Shown here piece after piece: positions 42,292-56,000 of a DNA stretch of 64,000 nt (the first letter of the stretch is position 1; every line of letters begins with the position of its first letter). The stretch is from Litsea cubeba (Eukaryota; Streptophyta; Magnoliopsida; Laurales; Lauraceae): assembly GCA_012931725.1 (NCBI GenBank), contig CM022944.1, forward strand, positions 108,545,558 through 108,609,557, written 5' to 3'. Below the pieces are notes generated by a model. The model had not been told where the DNA came from. It did no database searches and saw nothing but the letters and a program-made list of their open reading frames with translations. Both the position numbers and the translations under genes were made by a program.

Positions 42292-45200
42292 GTAAGTATA
42301 GTAGGAGTTTTACTTTGAGAGCCAGACCTCACAGTGTTTTACTTAGGAGTTTGATGCTAAGGGAGATGGGAAGGTTGATGCTCAGCTCTAACCCTTGCTT
42401 AAGGGACCCACCATGCAAGAAATGTCTTGTTTCCAGTACGTCTTATGCAAATGAAGCGTCTTTGGTCACATTCTTCCTTAAACCCTTTGCTCAGGTAAAA
42501 TTCTAATGATATATCCAATAAATGATTCTTTCTCTTAACTATACTTGGATATATGGGTTTTTAGTTCAATTCGCCTTCTGGACTACTAGATTTATGCTTC
42601 CAACTCTTGCATAAGGAAGCTTGGAACCAATTTCTATTTGTGTGCCTCGTAACCTTACCCAATTCAGCATGAAATAAGAGTTCCTGGGCACCATTTAGTT
42701 TTTATGGAAATAGTATCATTTCTTTCTACATGTATCCAATTTGGTTTGATTTTTAGTAACTTTATTCATTTCCTTTCTTAAAAACAATCAAAGAATTCAT
42801 TTCTATATTCTTAAGGGAGCATTCTAATTGCAAACAAGTTGAGAAAGAGTGACTAAGAAAAATCAGTCCCCATTGCCTACTTCTAATTGACTTCCCAAGA
42901 ATTCATAGTAAACTAAGGGGGTTATATAGAGATATTAAAGTGAAGAATCCATTGGTGAAAACATGAAGTCTTTAGAACATCGAATTCAATAATTCTTTGA
43001 TAGCTTCTCTAACTTCTGGCTAACATGCTAGAAAGTTAGGCCCAATTCACCAAATTCACATTCTCCTCCTAGGACTTTTTTTTGAGCTATTTCTAAGAAT
43101 TCTCTTTTTATCTTTCACGAAACTAGGTTACTCTTAGCTCTTAATTTTTAATAATTCCTTTTTTTCCCCTCTCAACATTCCTCGGTTGTGGGTTTCTGGC
43201 AGAGAGTGAGAGAACTGTTGATGCAACATAATTTCCGCATTTCATGGAAAAGGCTTGTGCACAAAAATTCCCTTATAAAACATGAATATATTTATAAGAA
43301 GGAAAAATTCTCGACTTATGTGGATGATTGCTTTAGAGATCACCCTTCGAGTTCCCATAGATCCATTGAGGATGACAGCTACTCTTTATCATGTTCATGC
43401 TTTTCCTCCTTTACCATGAAGATGTTTTCATCAAAAACTAAATTTTAGGGGGTAGTAACAGTAAAAGAAAATCATTTCAAACTACATCTTTTGGTCTAAA
43501 TATTGGATTTTCCCATTTTTATGGGGCTCAATTCCACCTGATGGATTGCTACAAAATTTATTTAATATTTGTGATCATATTTTTTTGTCTATGTACTTAT
43601 TCCTTTATCTTCTCTTGCAGCTTAAAATGATTAATGAGAAACAAAAAAACCCAAATTCGAAAAACTAAACCTGCACTTCAAGTAGCAGACATGTGCATTT
43701 GCAAATTTGGCAATCTAAAGGTATACAATGTAAACATCTTACATACTGTCAATTGGTTAAAAAACCTTTTTATAAAATAAAAGAAAATTCTATTAACATC
43801 TCCTTTCTCATTTCAACTCGAGCACTTACCCCAAAACTGAATTTGATTACTGCAGACAAACACTATGTCATAACTCATCATTTCTTAGAATTTCCATCTA
43901 AAATATCTATTGAAGATTATATTTATCAAGCGTCTTTTATGTTGTGCATGATACTTTTTTTTTCATTTCTTTATTTGATTTAATCATCTTCTGACTAGCA
44001 TTTTCCATTTTGATATGTTCCCGAGGCAATAAATATCACTTTTTTTCTACATGCTTATTGTGATTCTAGATTAATACTAGCATATGATAGTATCTTATAA
44101 CATAGTACTATAGCCGAAACATCTTATTATTTGATGACAGTGGAATGAACATTACGTGCAACGCATGTACCTATCCACTGGTCATAATCTAATTCACTGT
44201 TTGGATAAGATTCTGCCCAGATAACCATGATCAGCCCATGTTTGGCCATGATCTTGATGCTCCTCATTATGAATTTAATAACTTATCTGTTGATTTGATG
44301 TGATCATCTTGTGTACATGCAATAGTGGGACAAGGGTATTAGTGTTGAAGTCTTGTGTACTGTTTAGATGATGAAATTCCATGCCTTGTAGCCGTGGTTT
44401 GGTTTTCAAAACTCCAATTATTTTTCATGGAATGACCCATGCTTTAGGTGTTTGGTTTGCTACACATTTTCTTCACACATAGGGTACAAGTCCGGATGCT
44501 GAATTTTCATGCATTGTACCCATTGTTTGGGCATTAGAATTCCCCGTGTTCCAATCGAATGACCCTCTGTTGGGTAGGACCCACTGTTCACATGTTGAAT
44601 TTTACACACAAAATTGACCGTTTGGTTGTTGGCACTCCACGCACTTCACTCGTTCTTTGGATATTCATTCCATGCTGCAGTCTGTTCACTACCCTTACCA
44701 TGAATTAGTATGAAACTGAATTCCTGTTGCCTCGTGAATTTGATGCCACCATGCCTGCAGTGGCCCCACTATTTGATGTGGGAATTTGTGTTGGTTATAT
44801 GATATGCTCACTGCCTCATAGATCCTATGCATGTGAGATTAGTGTTTTTCGGTACCCCTGTTAAGGGGTTGGGGACCCATCGAAGCCATGCCAGTGGGAG
44901 AGATCTCGGGTGAGGTAAAGTGGCATGCCCAAGGTTATAATCCTAGGTAAGCAGGTGAGAACTGCTACGCATTACTACAGGGGTAAGGTGCCGATCTAAA
45001 AAATGGAGAAGATTTGTGTTTGTTCCAATGTATGCTCATTGTCTCATAGATGCAACGTATTGTTTGAAAATGAGTTCGCATGGATTTGTTCTTTGTTCCA
45101 CTTTGAAAATTGTCGATTTGATAATATGGTCCATCGGATAAATAATTATCTAGCCCATGGTTGATATGTCCATCCTTGTGAATTTCATGGATATATTTAC

Positions 45201-46190
45201 TGTATCATGTACACCATGTATCCACCATATTTCGCATGGACCCTATGGTTCCATGCATTTATTCATGCCTTTTTCTTATTCACTGAATTTACACGGAAAC
45301 AATGCATTTTTTTCATCGATCGTTTTAAGTGAAAATTCATGCATTTTCAGAAATAAAAAAAAACATGCATTTATTTTCATGTGTACAATGCGAAAATTCA
45401 TGCATACTTGTTGTGTGTTGGCCCATTTCATGATTTCCATCATCGTGTTTTTCAAATTTCGAATTTTGATCATTTGTATGGCTGAGATGGAATTTTGGAC
45501 GCATTTTTTTATTTGCGTCCCATGTTTAATTATAATTAACATGCATGAATTAATCATTTGTACGGCTGAGATAGAATTTTGGACGCATTTTTTTATTTGC
45601 TTGATCATGTTTTAATATAATTAACAGGCATGAAATGATGATATTTGTGATTTAATTTGCTAACTTGGTATGAATTTCATTATCCCATCATGTTCATCAG
45701 TTTTCATGATTTGTGCATTTTCCCATGATTTTATGCGCTTTATCATGAATTTGTATGCTAAAAATACTCATATATGCTTTTGTTGTTCAAAAACAGTCCC
45801 ACTTTTTCATGAAAGAGTCCAAATGGAATCGTTTTTTTCTTTCAAAATAGTCCCTTCTACATGCTGTTTTTTCAAGGCAGTCCCATACATGTGCAGGGAT
45901 TTCAAAACAGTCCATTGTTTGCACCAAATTCTTAATTCCAAGGCAGTCCCTTGTTTGGACTTATTTCTCACCAAGTTATACATGCATTTATGGACAATGG
46001 TGGTATGCATTTTGTGTTAGCGCCGTATCTGCCTTAATGCAATAAAGTTGTGTTATCTGTGTCACCTTCACACATGATATTTTTTTACAACTTGCATGTA
46101 CTTTCTACATGAGCTGAAAGTTCTAAAAAAAAAAATAAAAGAAAACAACGCCATCAAATCATTTGGAGATCCATGCATGTTTTTTTTTCT
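42292..46190. other. Mostly noncoding; two local repeats
   Basis: No gene, RNA or complete mobile element was recognised. 45468-45541 and 45553-45629 are an imperfect direct duplication (CATTTGTA(T/C)GGCTGAGAT, TTTTGGACGCATTTTTTTAT). 45785-45960 contains about five CAAAA(C/T)AGTCCC or CAAGGCAGTCCC words. Confidence 0.45.
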
Positions 46191-46199
46191 CCTTTTATG

Positions 46200-46590
46200 T
46201 TGTTTTAAAAAAAAACATTCATTTCATGCCTAAAAAAAATCACCATTTTATCAGTATTGGCTAGAGCATGAGATTACTTGTTGCTGCTCAAATGACAAAC
46301 TCTTGTGGCAAATCATGGTGGGAGGGTGGTTTGTTTCATTTTTTCTTGCCTTTTCTTTTTCCTTTTTTGAAAGAATGCTTCTCCATTCATTTCATGTGGG
46401 AAAAAAACTTTTTTTTCACCATTTCATCATTATTGGATCTTTTAGGAAGATTATTCATTGCTCAAAGGATTGGAACTCTTGTGCTTAAATCATGATAGTG
46501 TGGTGGTGCGTATCTCTCTCTTTTTTTTTTCTATGTATCTCTTTTTCTTTTTTTTGAAAAAGAAAATGCTTCTCTATTCATTACATGTCT
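46200..46590. repeat. Two copies of a ~170-bp tandem repeat; a third copy resumes at 62808
   Basis: Each copy has TTCATTTCATG..., an A/T run, CA(C/T)CA(T)TTT(C)ATCA(G/T)TATTGG and a TGCTCAAANGATTGGAACTCTTGTG-like block. The third copy begins before 46600 and continues at 62808-62925, being interrupted by a MITE and the large LTR element. Confidence 0.7.
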
Positions 46591-46600
46591 AATATATATA

Positions 46601-46843
46601 GAGCAAGGCTCTCTTAAGTTGAAGTTAAGCTTATCTTAAGCTGCAATAGTGCTGGTCTCCCTAATCAAAGTTGATTATATCTATTTTTTACATGATGGAA
46701 CTGGACTGGAAATCCAGTTCTGATTGGATTTATCTTGATTTTGAAGATGATCATTATATAAAAAAAATGATAATCGACTTTGATTTGTGGTACCAGCACT
46801 ATTCCAGCTTATGGTAAGTTAAACTTCAGCGTAGGAGAGTTGA
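46601..46843. mobile_element. Long-TIR (foldback) MITE, right end displaced to 62805-62807
   Basis: The arm from 46608 (CTCTCTTAAGTTGAAGTTAA) to about 46685 pairs with 46765-46840 read in reverse (CTCTCCTACGCTGAAGTTTA), including an exactly matching AATAGTGCTGGT block. The centre has another perfect hairpin (GAACTGGA/TCCAGTTC). TATATATA flanks both ends, consistent with a TA-rich duplication or insertion into a TA repeat. The large LTR element is inserted a few bases inside its right terminus. Confidence 0.8.
46839..46843. repeat. Target-site duplication of the large LTR element, left copy (GTTGA)
   Basis: GTTGA precedes LTR 1 and recurs at 62800-62804 after LTR 3. No such duplication lies at the internal LTR junctions. 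Confidence 0.95.
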
Positions 46844-49800
46844 TGTAAGACCCCAACCCCCCCAATCCCTCTGTTTAGTATTGTTTTAATTGTGGTTTAG
46901 CTTTTTAAGTGAGATTTGAGTTGGTTTGACTTTGTCTTTGGTTTGACTAGATTTTTCATAGCCTTGGAGATTTTGAAGACCGTTGACCTTGGTTTGACCC
47001 GGTCCATATGATATGTATTTTTATGAGAAATTACTTTTGATTTCTAAAAATTCTGAATTTGGTGTATTTTGACTCATTTTATGAAGTTTAACAACTTTCA
47101 TGTTTTGACCATTACGATTTGATGATCAGAAAATGTGTTTTTTGATAAAAAAAAAGGGCAAAATTGACTTTTTCACACTAAATCTGTCCATGAATTTCAA
47201 AAATTTCAGAAATTGGGGAAAATATACTTTTTGGAAAGTAAATATTTTGTTGATCGATTTTGTCTCCTTCGTCGATCTCATTCGGGACCCACAAATGCTA
47301 GTTTTGATCTTTGTAAGTTTGGGGCCCATGGGGCCCAGCCCACTTAACTCTTTAAATAGCCAATGGGTTCTTCTTCTTCCCCCATTCTTCATTTTCCAGC
47401 AACAAGAGGGGAGCTTAGGGTTTTTCTCCCAGCACTTTCTCTCTCCTCATGTATCTCTTCCTCTTGGATGCTAAATGGAGATTTGATGTTCCCATCTTCT
47501 TCTCCTCCCTCTTGACTTTCCAAAGACACCATTTTCAAGAGATGTGAGCTAGGAGAGACCACTTTTCCAAGCCCTTCTTCTTCTTTGGAACACCTAAAGG
47601 TTAGCAATGGCATTTCTTACTTGAGATCCTTGTTTTTCAAACCATTTGCAGTATTTTCCTCATTTATGCAAAGGGTTTTGTGGAGTTTTGAGAATGATTG
47701 ATTGTTAGGGTTTCTCTTGGTTTGTTTTGGGGCTTTTGTAGATGGAAGACCATGGACCTTAGAGATTTGTGTTTGGAGTGATTTTGTGAATCTCTTGACC
47801 CAAGGCAAGTGAATATTCAGCTAATTTGATGCTTGTGTATAATATGAATGACTTTTATGAGTAATTTCATTCTACTTCTTATTCTCATTTTTATGGATTT
47901 AGTCTTCTAATGATTTGAACAATGTTTATGTATACTTCACTTAAAATTCTATTTTGTTAGAATATAAGTCTTTACTCTTTCATTGATTTCATTTGGTTCA
48001 ACTCTTTATACTTCCAAAATCTAGAGTCTTGTTGAATGAAGAAAGCTTGTTCTTATATGATTGATTGGGATTAATTGGAATGATTTAGTGAATTTGTGTT
48101 TTAATGTAATTAAAATAGAAGAGGAGCCCAAATATTTGTGGAAATCTTGTGAGAGGATGAAGGAAAAAGGAAAATCAGAAAATGGAAAAAAATGTGCATT
48201 TCTACACTTGGATCGGATTAGGACAGAGCCCAGTCCGCTCGAGCGACCTAGTGGGCCGCTCGAGCGGACCAGGCTCTGGATGGGCCTCGTTCGTGCGAGC
48301 CCAGGGTCGCTCGAGCGGACCCAGCCCAGTTCTGGGCCCTTTTCAGGGCCTGGTTTAAGGGTCTTTTTGAATAATTTTTTTTCCTGATTTAAGGCTGATC
48401 CTTGGGCTTTTTCTAAACTTGTTTGAGGTCTGTATTAGCCTTCTTTCCTCTTTACTTTGAGGCCCACTAATCTTCTTTTTAATGCTTGGAAGCCCATGAA
48501 AGTTTAGGATTATTTGTGATACTTGGAATTTGTGAAATGGGAATGGGATCAATGAGAGAATGAGCGTATGTGAAGTTACCCGGGAATCTTTCAAGTCTCA
48601 ATACGCACTTTATCGTTTAAATGTTGTGGATTTTCATTGGCATCAAACATACTCTTTATTAATTAATGTTTAAAGGTTAAATGTGTATTGAGATGGTTCC
48701 TTGGTAAGTCATTAAGTCATTCCCCACTATCCATTCCATTTCAAGTCAGAGAAGGTATATGTATTTGTATTCTTCGGTGAACTAAATTGAATAACATCGG
48801 TGATTCGTTATAAAATCATGTGGTTTTCCATGTTCGAAAGGAGCGATCGCATAGTTTTATACAAATCACTTTAATATGTATTTGAGTGGTTTACCTTGGA
48901 AAAACTCGTATGTTTTCTCTGAATCGCTTTGGAAGGAGATTGGAGTGGTTCACCACATTCGGGATTTCGTCGATGAGACTACTATTTTGAAAAGACTGTT
49001 ATTTTGAAAATAAAACCTCTAGGCAAGACGGGGCCAGAGCTTTGTAGTGCGAGCCCATGAGCCAAAGAGACTATTATTTCAAAAATAAAACCTCGAGGCA
49101 AGACGGGGCCAGAGCTTTGTAGTGTGAGCCCATGAGCCAAAGGGATTATTATTATGGTTTGATTTGTATCGGCTCGAGTTTTGAAAACTAAAGGCACCAC
49201 TAGGCTTAGGTCACCTTGTCGGGCTGATCACCCGGCTTGGGATCTTTAATTTGTCCGCCAGCTGCAGCTTGGATTCTGTCTGTACCGACCATGGTAACGG
49301 TTTTTTTTATCTGCCGGTCCCACGCGTAGTGGCTACGGTTCTGATTTTGATCAGCCGGTCCCATTTGTATGGCTACGGTTCTAATTCTGTTTCCGGTCCC
49401 ACGTGTAGTGGCTACGGTTCTGTCTGCTCTTGTTACTTCGGTAATAGGAGAATATAGCTATGTGTGGTTGCCAATGTTTTATCTGTTTATTTCTTTGTTT
49501 TATGATTCTTGTTTGTTTATACTCTTTATGCTTTGAATTTGTTAATGTTTATGAAATCAATCATTTATCTTATTGTCACTATTATTCAGGATTTGAAATG
49601 TATTTCCATCTATTAAATGTTTTACGTAGGCTGTTATCTTTTCAAAATATTTATGCTCAGAGTCTGTTCATCTATTTGTTTTGATATTCATGTTCGGTCT
49701 GTCGATCATTCTATCATGCTTTAATGCTATTATTGTTTAGAATCTTTAATCGTTTTACAATGATTCTATAAGGTTTTATGAATGTCCTTTTGTTTCATAT

Positions 49801-50361
49801 TACTTATTTATTTGCTTGCCAGACCGTCGCGTCTGACCTTGTTGTTCGGTGCCAGTTTCTTCTCTTCTGTTTTTAGGTGTTTGATCGGAGGAGGCGGTGG
49901 AACCGCCGGTCTGACGCGAGAGGCTGCCCATTGATATCATCTAGATGTCAAGTTTGGCACCGGAGTTCGTATCTAAACATTTGGGGTAGTATTTCTGTTT
50001 AGTCGGATATTTTTGTATGGCTTTGTTAGCCTTTTTCATTGGGTTTGTAATTAAGACACTTGTAATTGTAATTGGAATATGTGGGAAATAAATAGTCCTG
50101 TTACTATCAGCTCAGTATTCTTTGAATTATGATTTGTGCCAGTCGGCTTTTATGATGGTTTTATGATATTGGTTGAGTGCGACACGGAACCCGATGGCCA
50201 CGGATTCGGGTCATAACACCATGGTTAGCTTTCGTGAAAATATATTCTGATAGTGATGGAATTTGATTATCTTCATTCACGCGGATCTAAAGTTTCAAAT
50301 TATCCCAAAATTTCACATCCCGAGGTCGGATCACTGCAGGGCCCGATTTCGGGGTGTGACA
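46844..50361 (+). repeat. Large element LTR 1
   Basis: 3518 bp. It has a TATA-like TTTAAATAG at 47351-47359, a CTCGAG palindrome island at 48229-48322, two ~75-bp tandem units near 49004-49147 (GGCAAGACGGGGCCAGAGCT), and three ~45-bp units near 49312-49430 (CCGGTCCCA...GGCTACGGTTCT). It lacks about 14 bases found in LTRs 2 and 3 near 50288. Confidence 0.9.
48229..48322. promoter_or_regulatory. CTCGAG palindromic island in LTR 1
   Basis: CCGCTCGAGCG at 48235, CCGCTCGAGCGG at 48256-48267 and GGTCGCTCGAGCGGACC near 48305-48321, in AT-rich surroundings. The counterparts are near 54430-54525 (LTR 2) and 60650-60745 (LTR 3); the fourth half-site varies between copies. It lies about 0.9 kb downstream of the TATA-like box. 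Role unknown. Confidence 0.7.
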
Positions 50362-53045
50362 GAATGGTATCAGAGCCAGGTTAGTTTCTAGGAAATAAAA
50401 TACTCTAGAGACATTAAGGCGTGTGGTGAGGATTCGTTAGATTGTGTCGATTTGTTTTCTCGTATCTTTGTTTCTTTGAATTTGAGTCTGCTTTTCTTTC
50501 AGTTCGGGAGACCTTGCTTGTCTTTTCTTTTAGTTCTGTTGTTAGGAGATTTGGATGACCAAATTTCCTCCTTAGTGGTGGAGAATTTGAAGTCTCCACA
50601 CTCTTGTTCGGTGTCTTTTGTCTGTGCTTGTGTCGGAGACTGAGAACCCTGTGGACTTAGTATGTTGTTTTCGGAGAACATCATCAGACTTTCAGCCTTC
50701 AGCATCTTCATTGCGGTTAATGAGAGAAGACATGTGCATTTGCCCGCCAAAGTAGGACTTGAGCAATATTCGAAGATCCCCTCTCAGCAAATTGAAGATC
50801 ATCATGCAGCGCACCAAGGTAAGTAAATGTGGATTTCTGGGTGATCCCAGACCATCTTTCCAAGATGGAGGACTGCAAGAGGCGTATTAGCTATTGATTC
50901 TATGAAGGGAGAAGTGATCTTAGTTAGTAAGATTAGAAGTTGGTGCCAGAAACTCAGGGATTTCCCGGATTCAATGAGCCTTGTCATAGTTTTGGCTGAG
51001 AACTTCCGTAACTTGCAGCTAAGCCAGTGTAGTTGATTCAGCAGGGATACCAAGTGGATGGTTAGTTGTGGTCAAGTTAATTTTTGGCAGCAGAGGAAAC
51101 CTTGGGAGTTTTACCGACTTACAGGGCATTGGATTGGACAACGTGTGGATGCCAGTGAATACCTCAGTTAGTGCGATGTCCACATCTTTTGAGAGTGATT
51201 TTCATGATATTTCCATCTTTTGTTATGTTTTTCTTAATGTCTATGATTTATCCTTGCAGTGTTTAAACAATGAATTATGTTTAATCTTTTTAAGATATTG
51301 TTTTACAATGATCTTGGAGTTTGCCCTTGTTTTAATTTTCTTAAACGTTGACATCTACATTTCAAAACCTAAATGATTTCAAACCTTTGTATATGTTTGG
51401 TTGGAAATGGATGGATGTTTTTAATGATGGAATGTAGAGACTAGTGGATAAATTGGTCTTTAAAAGCATGTAACTCAAATCGAGTTTCTTTTTCAAAGAA
51501 CAATGTGAAATTTCTATTTCATTGATTCATTTTCTTTGGCTATACAAAATGGATTTCCTAAGGGTTTTGTGTTTAGATTATATACAGGTTTCTACATTGT
51601 TTTAACGTTCAGCTGTGCTTAGATTTCTACAGGATTTTTATGAAAAAATGAGTTCAGATTTCGACAAGGTTTAGTGTTTAACTAACACTCAGATTTTTGC
51701 AGATTTTCGCAAAGTTTAATGTATGGTCATACTACATGAAATTGATTTATTTTGAAATCTTGATTTGGAATTGACAAGTGTTTCAATGATTTGTTTGGTT
51801 ATGAAAATATGAATATCAAAATGAATAATGTTATTTCATACTCAAATGTTAATAGGCTTTATTTAAGTTTTATTTGATAATTTGGAAGTTCAGTTTCTAC
51901 TATGTTTTAAAATGATGAAATTCAGTTAAGTGATTGTTTTAGTCATTATGTTTAAGATTTTAAGTTTTATTTTGTATTGAATGGAATGAGTTGTAATAGC
52001 TTATGGTTGGAGTTAGGAAGTGTATGAATTGAAGGGTTGATGGATGTCAGGGGGTATACTAGTTCAGTTGGAACAAAGTTGGATCTATGAGAGGGCAAAC
52101 ATCATTCAAGACTTAGATTGAAAGTTTCAACTTATCAGGGAATGATGTCAGCTTGGCAGGTTTATTTTGTGGATGATACAGTATCAAGCAGAAGATCAAG
52201 AACAACAAGTAGATAGAATTAGATGTGGATAAGAATTCTGAGTACAGCACAGAAAGACTTGGAATATGGAGTTGTGAATACAGATTGGATTTTCAAGGTC
52301 GGCTTTACATGTCAAGGGTAGAAGACTCGAAGAGTGAAATTTGAAGAGGCAAGCCATGCGAAGTTTCGACACGGAACAGCTCAGCAGGTTATGGCAGTTT
52401 AACATTTGGTGTATAGCAGTATGACATTGGGTTGTAGCATACCAAGTTAGTGACAGGAGACCTATAGAATTTGGAGTTGTGATTTCAGAACGAAGAAGGA
52501 TTGATGATATACTTGGAGGCCAGAAGCTGATGATGCATTCGAGAAACATAGCTAGAGCAAACATATGGAATTCCAGAATTTTTCGGGATGAGATTTTTTT
52601 TTTAGAGAAAACATGTCTACGATCACATCTTCGTACAAGCATCGGGAGCACCGTGTACAGCTTTGAAGGACTTAGGCACAAATTCCAAAGTGATAGAAAG
52701 AGGCAGAACTTGCAGTTTCTTGGACCGACAGTGACTGACAAGGTAAGTAAAAGAAGTGATCCAGTACAGGAACGACAGATGACACCAAGGATGATTAGAA
52801 GAATTGTTGAACTTTAGTTTAGTCAGAGAAGTATGTTTTGAGCAGATATGTGGAAAAGTGTGAAGCCTTCAACCGAATCAGAGTGTTGTTTGCAGGCGCA
52901 GCTCAACGCCAGGTTTGATCAGAGGGTATCTCAGTTGCCGAGGTTCAGCGTAGGGTGTCAGTGTTTTTCTTTTGTCTTTTGGGTTTTTGATTTTGATTTG
53001 GTTTAGACCATTTGGAGGACCAAATGGGTTCTAAGAGGGTGAGGA
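50362..53045 (+). other. Large element internal region 1, noncoding
   Basis: 2684 bp. No retroviral domain was recognised. It includes an ATG followed by a GTAAGT donor-like site near 50808-50823 and an acceptor-like TCCTTGCAG near 51252, which may mark a spliced leader. A short stretch after TTTGCAG near 52895 (AQLNARFDQRVSQLPRF) may be a relic of coding sequence. It ends in a polypurine tract AAGAGGGTGAGGA before LTR 2. Confidence 0.7.
50365..50382 (+). other. Primer binding site of internal region 1
   Basis: TGGTATCAGAGCCAGGTT, complementary to the initiator tRNA-Met 3' end over 18 bases, three bases after LTR 1. The same site lies at 56584-56601 after LTR 2. Confidence 0.92.
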
Positions 53046-56000
53046 TGTAAGACCCCGACCCCCAATCCCTCTGTTTAGTATTATTTTATTTGTGGTTTAG
53101 CTTTTTAAGTGAGATTTGAGTTGGTTTGACTAGGTCTTTGAGTTTGACTAGATTTTTCATAGCCTTGGAGATTTGAAGACCGTTGACTTTGGTTTGACCC
53201 GGTCCATAATGATATGTATTTTTATGAGAAATTACTTTTGATTTCTAAAAAATTCTGAATTTGGTGTATTTTGACTCATTTTATGAAGTTTAACAACTTT
53301 CATGTTTTGACCATTATGATTTGATGATCAGAAAATGTGTTTTTTCGAGAAAAAAAGGGCAAAATTGACTTTTCACACTAAATCTGTCCATGAATTTCGA
53401 AAATTTCAGAAATTGGGGAAAATATACTTTTTGGAAAGTAAATATTTTGTGGATCGATTTTGTCTCCTTCGTCGATCTCATTCGGGACCCACAAATGCTA
53501 GTTTTGATCTTGTAAGTTTGGGGGCCCATGGGGCCCAACCCACTTAACTCTTTAAATAGCCAATGGGTTCTTCTTCTTCCCCCATTCTTCATTTTCCAGC
53601 AACAAGAGGGAGCTAGGGTTTTTCTCCCAGCACTTTCTCTCTCCTCATGTATCTCTTCCTCTTGGATGCTAAATGGAGATTTGATCTTCCCATCTTCTTC
53701 TCCTCCCTTTTTGACTTTCCAAAGACACCATTTTCAAGAGATGTGAGCTAGGAGAGACCACTTTTCCAAGCCCTTCTTCTTGTTTGGAACACCTAAAGGT
53801 TAGCAATGGCATTTCTTACTTGAGATCCTTGTTTTTCAAACCATTTGGAGTATTTTCCGCATTTATGCAAAAGGGTTTTCGTGGAGTTTTGAGAATGATT
53901 GATTGTTAGGGTTTCTCTTGGTTTGTTTTGGGGCTTTTGTAGATGGAAGACCTTGGACCTTAGAGATTTGTGTTTGGAGTGATTTTGTGAATCTCTTGAC
54001 CCAAGGCAAGTGAATATTCAGCTAATTTGATGCTTGTGTAAAATATGAATGACTTTTATGAGTAATTTCATTCTACTTCTTATTCTCCTTTTTATGGATT
54101 TAGTCTTCTAATGATTGAACAATGTTTATGTATACTTCACTTAAGATTTGGATTCTTGTTAGAATATAAGTCTTTACTCTTTCATTGATTTCATTTGGTT
54201 CAACTCTTTATACTTCCAAATCTAGAATCTTGTTGAATGAAGAAAGCTTGTTCTTATATGATTGATTGGGATTAATTGGAATGATTTAGTGAATTTGTGT
54301 TTTAATGTAATTAAAATAGAAGAGGAGCCCAAATATTTGTGGAAATCTTGTGAGAAAGGATGAAGGAAAAAGAAAATCAGAAAATGGAAAAAAATGTGCA
54401 TTTCTGCTCTTGGATCGGACTGGGACAGAGCCAGTCCGCTCGAGCGACCCAGTGGGCCGCTCGAGCGGACCAGGCTCTGGATGGGCCTCGCTCGAACGAG
54501 CCAGGGTCGCTCGAGCGGACCCAGCCCAGTTCTGGGCCCTTTTCAGGGCCTGGTTTGAGGATCTTTTTGAATAATTTTGTTTGCCTGATTAAGGCTGATC
54601 CTTGGGCTTTTTCTAAACTTGTTTGAGGTCTGTATTAGCCTTCTTTCCTCTTTACTTTGAGGCCCACTAATCTTCTTTTTAATGCTTGGAAGCCCATGAA
54701 AGTTTGGGATTATTTGTGATACTTGGAATTTGTGAAATGGGAATGGGATCAATGAGAGAATGAGCGTATGTGAAGTTACCCGGGAATCTTTCAAGTCTCA
54801 ATACGCACTTTATCATTTAAATGTTATGGATTTTCATTGGCATCAAACATACTCTTTATTAATCAATGTTTAAAGGTTAAATGTGTATTGAGATGGTTCC
54901 TTGGTAAGTCATTAAGTCATTCCCCACTATCAATTCCATTTCAAGTCAGAGAAGGTATATGTATTTGTATTCTTCGGTGAACTAAATTGAATAACATCGG
55001 TGATTCGTTATAAAATCATGTGGTTTTCCATGTTCGAAAGGAGCGATCGCATAGTTTTATGCAAATCACTTTAATGTGTATTTGAGTGGTTTACCTTGGA
55101 AAAATTTGTATGTTTTCTCCGAATCGCTTTGGAAGGAGATTGGAGTGGTTCGCCACATTCGGGATTTCGTCGATGAGACTACTATTTTGAAAGACTGTCA
55201 TTTTGAAAATAAAACCTCGAGGCAAGACGGGGCCAGAGCTTTGTAGTGCGAGCCCATGAGCCAAAGAGACTATTATTTCAAAATAAAACCTCGAGGCAAG
55301 ACGGGGGCCAGAGCTTTGTAGTGTGAGCCCATGAGCCAAAGGGATTATTATTATGGTTTGATTGGTATCGGCTCGAGTTTTTGAAAACTAAAGGCACCAC
55401 TAGGCTTAGGTCACCTTGTCGGGCTGATCACCCGGCTTGGGATCTTTAATTTGTCCGCCAGCTGCAGCTTGGATTCTGTCTGTACCGACCATGGCAACGG
55501 TTTTTTTTATCTGCCGGTCCCACGCGTAAGTGGCTACGGTTCTGATTTTGATCTGCCGGTCCCATTTGTATGGTTACGGTTCTGATTCTGTTTCCGGTCC
55601 CACGTGTAGTGGCTACGGTTCTGTCTGCTCTTGTTACTTCGGTAATAGGAGAATATAGCTATGTGTGGTTGCCAATGTTTTATCTTTTTATTTCTTTGTT
55701 TTATGATTCTTGTTTGTTATACTCTTTATGCTTTGAATTTGTTAATGTTTATGAAATCAATCATTTATCTTATTGTCACTATTATTCAGGATTTGAAATG
55801 TATTTCCATCTATTAAATGTTTTACGTAGGCTGTTATCTTTTCAAAATATTTATGCTCAGAGTCTGTTCATCTATTTGTTTTGATATTCATGTTCGGTCT
55901 GTCGATCATTCTATCATGCTTTAATGCTATTATTGTTTAGAATCTTTAATCGGTTTTACAATGATTCCATAAGGTTTTATGAATGTCCTTTTGTTTCATA

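Noticed and set aside
43188..43448. 86-codon frame after a good 3' splice-like site
   Set aside because: Could contain an exon of the unidentified gene, but the protein sequence is not recognisable and the frame has no in-phase partner that I can defend, so it is only mentioned.
52196..52741. 181-codon minus-strand frame in the large element, partly repeated at 58418-58913
   Set aside because: In the second copy the frame is broken into two by indels, which argues against selection for a protein.
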